Shown: positions 5,702 through 11,364 of the stretch, piece after piece | Layout: every line of letters starts with the position of its first letter | How positions within the stretch are numbered: the first letter of the stretch is position 1 | From: Acidimicrobiia bacterium | GTDB taxonomy: Bacteria; Actinomycetota; Acidimicrobiia; IMCC26256; PALSA-555 | Reading direction: 5' to 3' | Assembly: GCA_017853455.1 (NCBI GenBank) | Contig: JAFMJM010000030.1 | Coordinates: 1-16,205, forward strand | Length of the DNA: 16,205 nucleotides | The notes under the pieces: model-generated | What the model saw: the letters and a program-made list of their open reading frames with translations, nothing else | What the model was told of the DNA's origin: nothing | The model's database searches: none | Program-made: the position numbers and the translations under genes

Positions 5702-6949
5702 TCAGCGGGTGACGTGGTCGAAGCCGCAGAACGGCCGCAACACGTCGGGCACCACGAAGGTGTCGCCGTCCTGGCAGTGCTCCCACAGGAACACGAGGGT
5801 CCGCCCCACGGCGCAGGCCGTGCCGTTGAGGGTGTGGACCAGCCGGTTACCACCCTCGCCGCGCACCCGGGTGCCGAGCCGGCGGGCCGAGAAGTCGCGG
5901 TAGTTGGAGCACGAGGTGAGCTCGCGGTACCGACCCTCGGACGGCAGCCACACCTCGAGGTCGTACTTGCGGGCCGCCGCGGCCCCGAGGTCACCGGCGG
6001 CGATGTTCACCACCCGGTAGGGCAGTCCGAGCCCACCGACGATCGACTCCTCGAGCGCCAGGATGCGCTCGTGCTCGTCGTCGGAGTGGTCGGGGTCGGC
6101 GTAGACGAACATCTCGACCTTGTCGAACTGGTGCACCCGGAAGATCCCGGTGGTGTCCTTGCCGTAGGTACCGGCCTCGCGCCGGAAGCACGACGACACG
6201 CCGGCGTACCGGGCGGGCAGCGCGTCGGCGGAGAGGATCTCCCCCCGGTGCAACGCCGAGAGCGGGATCTCGCTGGTGCCCACCAGGAACAACTCGCCGT
6301 CGTCGACCTCGTAGACCTGGGAGCGGTCGGTGGGGAAAAAGCCGGCCTCCTCCATGGCCTGCTCGCGCACCAGCACCGGAGGCACCACCGGCGTGAACCC
6401 CTCGGCGACGAGTCGGCTCACGACCCAGTTGACCAGCGCCAACTCGAGCAGCACGCCTTCGCGCATCAGGGACGCGAAGCGCGAGCCGCTCATCTCGACC
6501 GCCTTGACGGTCTCGATGAAGCCCAGCGCCTCGGCGAACTCGGCGTGGTCACGGGCCGGCGGGCCGGCGGGGAGCGTCCCGACCTCGCGGACGACGACGC
6601 CGTCGTCCTCGCCGCCCGACGGCACCCCGGGGTCGGCCGGGTTGGGCACCCGCAGCGCGAGGTCGCGCACGGTGGCGTCGGCCTCGGCGAGCACCTGCTC
6701 GCGCGCGGTCAGCTCGTCCTTGAGCGCGCCGGCCGCGGCGATCTTGGCCGGGCGCTCGTCGGGGGCCGCCTTGCCGATCTCCTTGGAGGCGGCGTTCTGA
6801 CGGGCGCGCAGCTCCTCGACCTCGGTGAGCAGGCGCCGACGCGCGTCGTCGGCCGCCAGGACGTCGTCGATCAATCCGGGCGCGACCCGCTTGCGCTCGA
6901 TCCCGGCCCGGAAGTCGGGCTCGTCGCGGAGACGCTTGAGGTCGATCAC
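5702..6949 (-). CDS. serS: Serine--tRNA ligase
   Basis: A 415-residue class II seryl-tRNA synthetase, which activates serine with ATP and charges tRNA-Ser (and tRNA-Sec where present) in the cytoplasm. Residues about 30-100 form the long helical arm that grips the long variable arm of tRNA-Ser. The catalytic core shows GTSEIPL (TxE motif, 225-227, serine binding), motif 2 SSCFRREAGTYGKDT (from 252), VHQFDKVEMF, the SCSNYRDFSARR loop (346-357), and motif 3 HTLNGTACAVGRTLV with its Arg at 383. Length is normal. The start is GTG 6949, matching the usual MIDLKRLR N-terminus; it overlaps the pheA stop as GTGA, indicating translational coupling. Its substrate tRNA-Ser(UGA) is encoded immediately downstream. 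Confidence 0.98.
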   Translation of the reverse strand: MIDLKRLRDEPDFRAGIERKRVAPGLIDDVLAADDARRRLLTEVEELRARQNAASKEIGKAAPDERPAKIAAAGALKDELTAREQVLAEADATVRDLALRVPNPADPGVPSGGEDDGVVVREVGTLPAGPPARDHAEFAEALGFIETVKAVEMSGSRFASLMREGVLLELALVNWVVSRLVAEGFTPVVPPVLVREQAMEEAGFFPTDRSQVYEVDDGELFLVGTSEIPLSALHRGEILSADALPARYAGVSSCFRREAGTYGKDTTGIFRVHQFDKVEMFVYADPDHSDDEHERILALEESIVGGLGLPYRVVNIAAGDLGAAAARKYDLEVWLPSEGRYRELTSCSNYRDFSARRLGTRVRGEGGNRLVHTLNGTACAVGRTLVFLWEHCQDGDTFVVPDVLRPFCGFDHVTR

Positions 6950-7878
6950 GACGGCATCGCGTCGGGGCGCACCCGCGCGCGCAGGTCGTCGACCCAGGCC
7001 TCGGCCGCCCGCCACGACTCGGCGACCTGGGTCCGCACCACGGCCTCGGCCTCGCCCGCGACCGCGAACGATCCGAGGAACTTCACGTCGGCGTGCTTGG
7101 CCACGAGGTTGCGCAGGCAGTCGGCCACGAGCTCGTCGGCGATGTGGCCCCGGCAGTCGATGAAGAAGCAGTACTGGCCGAGACCGCGCTTGGTGGGCCG
7201 CGACTCGACCTTGGTGAGGTTGATGGACCGCGCGGCGAACTCCTGGAGGATGGCGAGCAGGGTGCCGGGGCGATCCTCGCGCTGCATGCAGACCAGCGAC
7301 GTCTTGTCGTGACCGGTCGGCGCCGGGATGCCGTGCCCGACCACCACGAAGCGGGTCTCGCTCGGGTGGTCCTCGATGCCTTCCTCGAGCACCTCGAGGC
7401 CGTAGAGGGCGAGTGCCCGGGTGTTGGCGATCGCCGCGTCGCCACCGGTGGGGCTGAACGCCACCTGGCGGGCCGCCTCGGCGGTGGAGTCGGCCACCCG
7501 GGTCTCGGCCGCCGGCAGGTGCTTGCCGAGCCACTGGCGGGTCTGGCCGAGCGGGTTCGGGTGGGAGATCACGATCCGGACGTCGTCGAAGGACGTTCCC
7601 GGCTTCACGCCGAGGCTGAGGCAGATCGGCAGGTCGACCTCCCGCTGGATCAGGAGGTCGGTGTCGAACGCCAGCGTGTCGAGGGTGGCGGTGACCGACC
7701 CCTCGATGGAGTTCTCGAGGGGCACGAGGCCGAGGTCGACCTCACCTAGCTCGACCGCGGTGATCACCTGCGGCACCGAGCGCATCGGGACGGCCTCGAG
7801 CGACGCCAGGTCCGCCTGGGACACGAGGGCCTCTTCGGCGAAGGTGCCGCGAGGTCCGAGGTAGCCGACCCGGTTCAC
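6946..7878 (-). CDS. pheA: Prephenate dehydratase
   Basis: A 310-residue stand-alone prephenate dehydratase that converts prephenate to phenylpyruvate in phenylalanine synthesis. The catalytic part (1 to about 185) has GYLGPRGTFAEEA, GLVPLENSIEGSV and ETRFVVVG, with the TRF motif at 175-177 needed for catalysis. The C-terminal ACT domain (about 193-275) carries RPGTLLAIL, equivalent to the GAL region, and VESRPTKRGLGQYCFFID with the ESRP motif at 225-228 that binds phenylalanine, so feedback inhibition is expected. There is no chorismate mutase domain, as is common in Actinobacteria. The start is GTG 7878; a TACCAT -10 box lies exactly 6 bases before it, implying a leaderless mRNA. It is followed by serS with a GTGA overlap. 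Confidence 0.97.
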   Translation of the reverse strand: MNRVGYLGPRGTFAEEALVSQADLASLEAVPMRSVPQVITAVELGEVDLGLVPLENSIEGSVTATLDTLAFDTDLLIQREVDLPICLSLGVKPGTSFDDVRIVISHPNPLGQTRQWLGKHLPAAETRVADSTAEAARQVAFSPTGGDAAIANTRALALYGLEVLEEGIEDHPSETRFVVVGHGIPAPTGHDKTSLVCMQREDRPGTLLAILQEFAARSINLTKVESRPTKRGLGQYCFFIDCRGHIADELVADCLRNLVAKHADVKFLGSFAVAGEAEAVVRTQVAESWRAAEAWVDDLRARVRPDAMPS

Positions 7879-7884
7879 CCGCAG

Positions 7885-7890
7885 ATGGTA
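7885..7890 (-). promoter_or_regulatory. -10 box TACCAT, leaderless start of pheA
   Basis: TACCAT on the minus strand matches TANNNT and ends 6 bases before the pheA GTG. Transcription starting about 7 bases downstream of the box would begin at the start codon itself, and no Shine-Dalgarno is present. Confidence 0.6.
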
Positions 7891-7963
7891 CCGGCGGGCC
7901 CACCGAGGCTCCGGGCCCATTCGACCGGCGGCCCCTCCCGCCGACCCCGGACGGGTGTCGCCG

Positions 7964-7969
7964 TAGACT
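7964..7969 (+). promoter_or_regulatory. -10 box TAGACT, leaderless start of zwf
   Basis: TAGACT fits TANNNT and is followed by 6 bases (CCGTCC) and then GTG at 7976. Spacing is identical to the divergent pheA promoter. There is no ribosome binding site, so the mRNA probably begins at the start codon. Confidence 0.65.
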
Positions 7970-7975
7970 CCGTCC

Positions 7976-9397
7976 GTGGCCGAGCAGTCCGACGCCCTCG
8001 TGTTCTTCGGCATGACCGGCGACCTGGCGTACAAGAAGATCTTCCCTGCGCTGTACCAGATGGCCAAGCGGGGGGAGCTCGCCGTGCCGGTGATCGGCGT
8101 CGCCTCCTCCGAGTGGGACCGCGACGGCCTGCGTGACCGGGCCCGGGCCAGCATCACCGAGTTCGGCGGTGGGGTCGACGACGAGGAGGCGTTCGCCCAC
8201 CTCGCAGCGTCGCTGCAGTACGTGCGGGGCAGTTACACCGACCTCAGCCTCTACGGCGAGCTCCGGGCCCGCCTGGGGGACGCCCGGCGGCCCGCCCACT
8301 ACCTGGCGGTCCCTCCCAGCCTGTTCGGGTCGGTGGTCGAGGGGCTCGGCACCACCGGCTGCGCCCGCAACGCCCGGCTGATCATCGAGAAGCCGTTCGG
8401 GCGCGACCTGGAGTCGGCCCGCGAGCTCAACGAGATCGTCCACTCGGTGTTCCCCGAGGACGACGTCTACCGCATCGACCACTACCTCGGGAAGGAGGCG
8501 ATCCAGAACATCACCTACTTCCGGTTCGCCAACTCCTTCCTCGAGCCGATCTGGAACCGCAACTACGTGCGGCTCGTGCAGATCACGATGGCCGAGTCGT
8601 TCGGCGTCGAGGGTCGCGGCAAGTTCTACGAGGAGGTCGGGGCGCTGCGCGACGTCGTGCAGAACCACCTGCTCCAGGTGGTCGCGCTGCTCGCCATGGA
8701 ACCGCCGATCGGCTACGGCGCCGACGCACTGCGCGACGAGAAGGAGACCCTCTTCCGCGCGATCCGCACGCTCGAACCCGCCGACATCGTGCGGGGCCAG
8801 TACCGCGGCTACCGCGACGAGCCCGGCGTGGCCCCCGACTCCGACGTCGAGACCTATGCGGCGGTCCGGTGTCACATCGACTCGTGGCGCTGGGCCGACG
8901 TCCCGTTCTACATCCGCGCGGGCAAGGACCTCCCCGAGACCTGCACCGAGGTGCGGGTCGAGCTGCACCGTCCGCCCCAGCACGTGTTCGCCGACCACGA
9001 GCGCTTCCCGCACGACAACAACTACCTGCGGTTCCGGCTCAGCCCCGACGTCGTGATCGCGATCGGCGCCATGGCCAAGGAGCCCGGCGACGGATTCACC
9101 GGCCGCCCGGTCGAGCTGCACCTCGCCAACGACGCCCCCAACGAGCGCTCCGCCTACGACCGGCTGCTCAGCGACGCACTCCACGGCGAGCACCTGCTGT
9201 TCGCCCGGGAGGACGGCGTGGAGTCCGCGTGGCGGGTCGTCGACCGCGTGCTGACCGACCACGGTCCGGCGTTCCCCTACGATCCCGGGACCTGGGGGCC
9301 GCCCGAGGCCAACGACCTCGTCGACGACGTCCACGGGTGGCACGCCCCCGGCTCGGGCGTGGGTGAGCACGGCCACCACCGGCACGTCCACGACTGA
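7976..9397 (+). CDS. zwf: Glucose-6-phosphate 1-dehydrogenase
   Basis: A 473-residue enzyme that oxidises glucose 6-phosphate to 6-phosphogluconolactone, feeding NADPH into the cytoplasm as the first step of the oxidative pentose phosphate or Entner-Doudoroff route. The N-terminal Rossmann motif is FGMTGDLAYKK (11-21), where Met stands where Ala is usual (GASGDL). EKPFGRDLESA (138-148) follows. The active-site signature RIDHYLGKE is at 166-174, and GALRDVVQNHLLQ (from 222) carries the catalytic His231. Later blocks VPFYIRAGKDL and the C-terminal YDRLLSDALHGEHLLFAREDGVE are typical. Length is slightly below the usual 480-510. The C-terminus is rich in His (HGHHRHVHD). The start is GTG 7976 behind a leaderless promoter. 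No 6-phosphogluconolactonase or 6-phosphogluconate dehydrogenase is adjacent; ridA and msrB follow. Confidence 0.96.
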   Translation: MAEQSDALVFFGMTGDLAYKKIFPALYQMAKRGELAVPVIGVASSEWDRDGLRDRARASITEFGGGVDDEEAFAHLAASLQYVRGSYTDLSLYGELRARLGDARRPAHYLAVPPSLFGSVVEGLGTTGCARNARLIIEKPFGRDLESARELNEIVHSVFPEDDVYRIDHYLGKEAIQNITYFRFANSFLEPIWNRNYVRLVQITMAESFGVEGRGKFYEEVGALRDVVQNHLLQVVALLAMEPPIGYGADALRDEKETLFRAIRTLEPADIVRGQYRGYRDEPGVAPDSDVETYAAVRCHIDSWRWADVPFYIRAGKDLPETCTEVRVELHRPPQHVFADHERFPHDNNYLRFRLSPDVVIAIGAMAKEPGDGFTGRPVELHLANDAPNERSAYDRLLSDALHGEHLLFAREDGVESAWRVVDRVLTDHGPAFPYDPGTWGPPEANDLVDDVHGWHAPGSGVGEHGHHRHVHD

Positions 9398-9398
9398 T

Positions 9399-9434
9399 CC
9401 GCTCCTTCCGCTCCTTCCGCTCCACCCGCTCGAC
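9399..9434. repeat. Four tandem 9-bp units after zwf
   Basis: Units CCGCTCCTT, CCGCTCCTT, CCGCTCCAC and CCGCTCGAC follow each other directly at 9399, 9408, 9417 and 9426. The first two are identical and the last two diverge. The array begins one base past the zwf stop and runs up to the ridA leader. Confidence 0.75.
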
Positions 9435-9456
9435 CCACCGTCACCACTCCCGGAGG
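9432..9456 (+). repeat. Leader repeat copy 1, upstream of ridA, containing the RBS
   Basis: A 25-base segment starting GACCCACCGTCACC and ending CCCGGAGG recurs upstream of msrB at 9879-9903 with 22 of 25 bases identical; only three bases in the middle differ. It ends with the Shine-Dalgarno GGAGG, which lies 5 bases before the GTG of ridA. Confidence 0.7.
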
Positions 9457-9461
9457 TTCCC

Positions 9462-9848
9462 GTGCCCGCCCAGCCCGTCCCCACCCCGAGCGCCCCGCCC
9501 GTCGCCGGCCCCTACTCCCCGGCCGTGCGCGGCGGCGACCTCGTCTTCTGCGCCGGGCAGATCGCCATCGATCCCGCGTCGGGTGCGCTCGTCGACGGCG
9601 GGATCGAGGCCCAGACCGACCGGGTGCTGGCCAACCTCGCCGCCGTGCTCGCCGACTGCGGCGCCACCTGGGGCGACGTCGTGAAGACGACGATCTTCCT
9701 GGCCGGGTCGATGGAGCACTTCGCGACCGTCAACGAGCGCTACGCCGCCGCCGTGGGTGACCACCGGCCGGCCCGCAGCACCGTCGCCGTGGCCGCACTG
9801 CCCCTCGGCGCCCTGGTCGAGATCGAGATCGTCATCCACCGGCCCTGA
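9462..9848 (+). CDS. ridA: RidA family reactive-imine deaminase
   Basis: A 128-residue protein of the RidA/YER057c/UK114 family, trimeric enzymes that hydrolyse reactive enamine and imine intermediates made by PLP enzymes such as threonine dehydratase, protecting PLP enzymes from damage. Visible hallmarks are GPYSPAVRGGDLVFCAGQ (16-33), the helix QTDRVLANLAAVLADCGATW, KTTIFL, and the C-terminal block ARSTVAVAALPLGALVEIEIV with the substrate-binding Arg105 (same number as in E. coli RidA) and Glu120. Presence of the Arg supports true deaminase activity. The start is GTG 9462 because GGAGG lies 5 bases before it; the frame extends 33 codons further upstream, but that stretch is repeat sequence. 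It probably belongs to one transcript with zwf and msrB (gaps of 64 and 62 bases). Confidence 0.93.
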   Translation: MPAQPVPTPSAPPVAGPYSPAVRGGDLVFCAGQIAIDPASGALVDGGIEAQTDRVLANLAAVLADCGATWGDVVKTTIFLAGSMEHFATVNERYAAAVGDHRPARSTVAVAALPLGALVEIEIVIHRP

Positions 9849-9855
9849 CCGGGCC
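9841..9855 (+). terminator. Small hairpin with the ridA stop codon in its loop
   Basis: GGCCC (9841-9845) pairs with GGGCC (9851-9855), and the 5-base loop TGACC starts with the ridA TGA. It could be an attenuator or simply chance in GC-rich DNA. Confidence 0.25.
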
Positions 9856-9878
9856 CCACCCACCGAACCCACTCTCCA

Positions 9879-9903
9879 GACCCACCGTCACCCGACCCGG
9901 AGG
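9879..9903 (+). repeat. Leader repeat copy 2, upstream of msrB, containing the RBS
   Basis: This is the second copy of the 25-base leader seen before ridA, 22 of 25 bases identical. It ends with GGAGG, 7 bases before the ATG of msrB. The rest of the ridA-msrB gap (9849-9878) shows nothing else clear. Confidence 0.7.
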
Positions 9904-9910
9904 CAACCCC

Positions 9911-10309
9911 ATGGGCTACGACGTCGAGAAGTCCGACCAGGAATGGCGTGAGGCGCTCTCACCCGAGCAGTTCCAGGTGCTCCGCCAGGCCGGCACCGAG
10001 CGGGCGTTCACCGGCCGCTACTGGGACTGCCACGACGACGGGATGTACCACTGCGCCGGGTGCGGCACGGCCCTGTTCGACGCCGGCACCAAGTTCGACT
10101 CCGGCACCGGCTGGCCGTCGTTCACCGAGCCGATGGTCGCCGACGCGGTCGAGCTGGTCGAGGACCGCAGCCACGGCATGGTCCGCACCGAGGTGCGCTG
10201 CCGGAAGTGCGGCGGGCACCTCGGCCACGTGTTCCCCGACGGGCCCGGCCCGGGGGGTCAGCGGTACTGCATGAACTCGTGCTCGCTCGACCTCCGTCCC
10301 CGCGGCTGA
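9911..10309 (+). CDS. msrB: Peptide-methionine (R)-S-oxide reductase
   Basis: A 132-residue MsrB, which reduces the R form of methionine sulfoxide in proteins, using thioredoxin as electron donor. Zinc is held by Cys48-Ala-Gly-Cys51 and Cys97-Arg-Lys-Cys100. FDSGTGWPSF (62-71) and GGHLGHVFPDGP are active-site blocks, and the catalytic cysteine is Cys120 in RYCMNS. Many MsrB proteins carry a resolving Cys in the SGCGWPSF position; here it is Thr66, while an extra Cys124 follows the catalytic one. Recycling may therefore use Cys124 or attack by thioredoxin directly. The start is ATG 9911 with a strong GGAGG 7 bases before it. It lies downstream of zwf and ridA, consistent with a stress-protection transcript. 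Confidence 0.97.
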   Translation: MGYDVEKSDQEWREALSPEQFQVLRQAGTERAFTGRYWDCHDDGMYHCAGCGTALFDAGTKFDSGTGWPSFTEPMVADAVELVEDRSHGMVRTEVRCRKCGGHLGHVFPDGPGPGGQRYCMNSCSLDLRPRG

Positions 10310-10310
10310 C

Positions 10311-10323
10311 GTCGCGCGGCGAC
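10311..10323 (+). terminator. Small hairpin after msrB
   Basis: GTCGC and GCGAC pair around a GCG loop, starting one base after the msrB stop. It has no T-run and is only a weak terminator candidate, but it lies just ahead of the next gene's promoter. Confidence 0.3.
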
Positions 10324-10333
10324 ACGCCCCGCG

Positions 10334-10339
10334 TACCCT
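10334..10339 (+). promoter_or_regulatory. -10 box TACCCT, leaderless start of the DUF4333 gene
   Basis: TACCCT fits TANNNT and is followed by 7 bases and then the GTG at 10347. No Shine-Dalgarno is present, so a leaderless transcript is likely. Confidence 0.55.
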
Positions 10340-10346
10340 CCGGGCC

Positions 10347-10853
10347 GTGGTCCGACGACTCGTCACCCTGGTGGTCACCCTGGCCGTCGGAGCGGCGGTC
10401 GTCGCGGCGCCCGCCGGGGCGGCCACCCCCGAACTCGACGCCCGTCGACTCGCGCGGGCGGTCCGCACGACCGTCACGCCGCAGCTCCCCGGACTGACGG
10501 TCACCCGGGTGACGTGCCCGAAGCACGTCAAGGCCCGGCCCGGCAACACCGCCGTGTGCGAGGTCACGGCGTCGGGCCTGCTCCTGCAGATGCTCGTCAC
10601 CACCACCGACCGGCGCGGCAGCGTCACCGTCGCCTCGACCCAGGCCGTGATCCCCACCGCGAAGGCGGTCGCGTTCGTGCAGAACAACGCCACGGTCCCC
10701 GCCACGGTCGACTGCGGACCCGCCGAGTGGATCGTCCGGCCACCGGGTCAGACGTTCGCGTGCACCGCCACGTTCGCCGAGGGTCGGGTGCAGCAGGTGC
10801 TGGTCACCGTCACCGACGTCGCCGGCAACGTGGCCATCTCCTCGGTCACGTGA
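10347..10853 (+). CDS. Secreted protein with two DUF4333-like repeats
   Basis: A 168-residue exported protein of unknown function. Residues 1-26 are a Sec signal peptide (VRRLVTLVVTLAVGAAVVA, cleavage near APAGA/A). The mature part has two similar segments. Segment one (about 50-98) has VTCPKHVKARPGNTAVCEV and then VTTTDRRGSVTV. Segment two (about 117-166) has VDCGPAEWIVRPPGQTFACTA and then VTVTDVAGNVAI. Each carries a Cys pair (57/71 and 123/139) and a closing hydrophobic strand pattern, as in DUF4333 domains of actinobacterial cell-envelope proteins. The start is GTG 10347 behind a leaderless promoter; the upstream gene msrB ends 37 bases before. Its stop codon overlaps the convergent SRPBCC gene by 8 bases. 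No enzymatic motif is visible. Confidence 0.78.
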   Translation: MVRRLVTLVVTLAVGAAVVAAPAGAATPELDARRLARAVRTTVTPQLPGLTVTRVTCPKHVKARPGNTAVCEVTASGLLLQMLVTTTDRRGSVTVASTQAVIPTAKAVAFVQNNATVPATVDCGPAEWIVRPPGQTFACTATFAEGRVQQVLVTVTDVAGNVAISSVT

Positions 10854-10856
10854 CCG
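10843..10856. other. 14-bp perfect palindrome covering two convergent stop codons
   Basis: CGGTCACGTGACCG is its own reverse complement. It contains the TGA of the + strand DUF4333 gene (10851-10853) and the TGA of the minus strand SRPBCC gene (10846-10848). It could mark the shared end of both transcripts or bind a dimeric protein; the overlap of the two stops alone forces only part of the symmetry. Confidence 0.6.
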
Positions 10857-11295
10857 CGCGCTCGATCCGCTCGAGCGTCGCCACCATCGACTCGCGGGCC
10901 TTCGTACGCATCCGTTCGACCGCCCACTTCTGACGCTCCTGGGAGATGTCCCAGGTCTCACGCACGCGGGTGCCGCCGTCGACCGGCTCGAGGTCGTACC
11001 GCCAGATGCGCCCGCCGACGAACTTGTCGAGGAACCCGTTGGGCGGACGCGTCTGCCACGCGATGACCCGGTTCGGCTCGTAGGCGATCACCGTGTTGAC
11101 CATCGAGTAGCCGATGCCCATCTTCATGTTGGTGTGGAAGGTGGATCCCAGGCCGAACGGGCCGGGCGACACGGTGGCCTCGCGGACCGTGCCCGAGCCG
11201 TCGATCTCGTGGTGGCGGGTCGGGTCGGCGACCAGGGCGAAGATCGCCTCCGGTGGCGCCGCGATGACCCGCTCGACCGATTCCGTGTCCGCCAT
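10846..11295 (-). CDS. SRPBCC (polyketide cyclase/dehydrase-like) family protein
   Basis: A 149-residue protein with the START-like helix-grip pattern. The first strand and helix are SVERVIAAPPEAIFALVADPTRHHEIDGSG. This is followed by strands such as GLGSTFHTNMKMG, the block EPNRVIAWQTRP, then WRYDLEPVDGGTRVRETWD, and a long C-terminal helix with many Arg and Lys (ERMRTKARESMVATLERIERAV). Such proteins bind hydrophobic ligands; the function here is unknown. There is no signal peptide, so it is cytoplasmic. The start is ATG 11295, chosen because GGAGG lies 7 bases before it; a GTG two codons upstream is too close to that site. It follows the glycosidase gene on the same strand (69-base gap). 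Confidence 0.88.
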   Translation of the reverse strand: MADTESVERVIAAPPEAIFALVADPTRHHEIDGSGTVREATVSPGPFGLGSTFHTNMKMGIGYSMVNTVIAYEPNRVIAWQTRPPNGFLDKFVGGRIWRYDLEPVDGGTRVRETWDISQERQKWAVERMRTKARESMVATLERIERAVT

Positions 11296-11328
11296 GACCA
11301 CTCCTCCCGTCGGGGCACCCCGCCGGGC

Positions 11329-11334
11329 ACCGTA
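11329..11334 (-). promoter_or_regulatory. Possible -10 box TACGGT for the SRPBCC gene
   Basis: TACGGT on the minus strand fits TANNNT, predicting a start near 11322 and a leader of about 27 bases that holds the GGGAGGA ribosome site. No clear -35 is seen. Confidence 0.35.
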
Positions 11335-11364
11335 CCGCTCCGGTGCAACCGTCGGCCCGACGCG

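Noticed and set aside
5418..5786. N-terminal extension of the PstS-like frame across tRNA-Ser(UGA)
   Set aside because: It would translate the tRNA gene; the lipoprotein signal begins at GTG 5417.
7742..9484. A 580-codon open frame on the minus strand
   Set aside because: It is antisense to zwf, which has clear catalytic motifs; the translated sequence is low-complexity Val/Gly/Asp.
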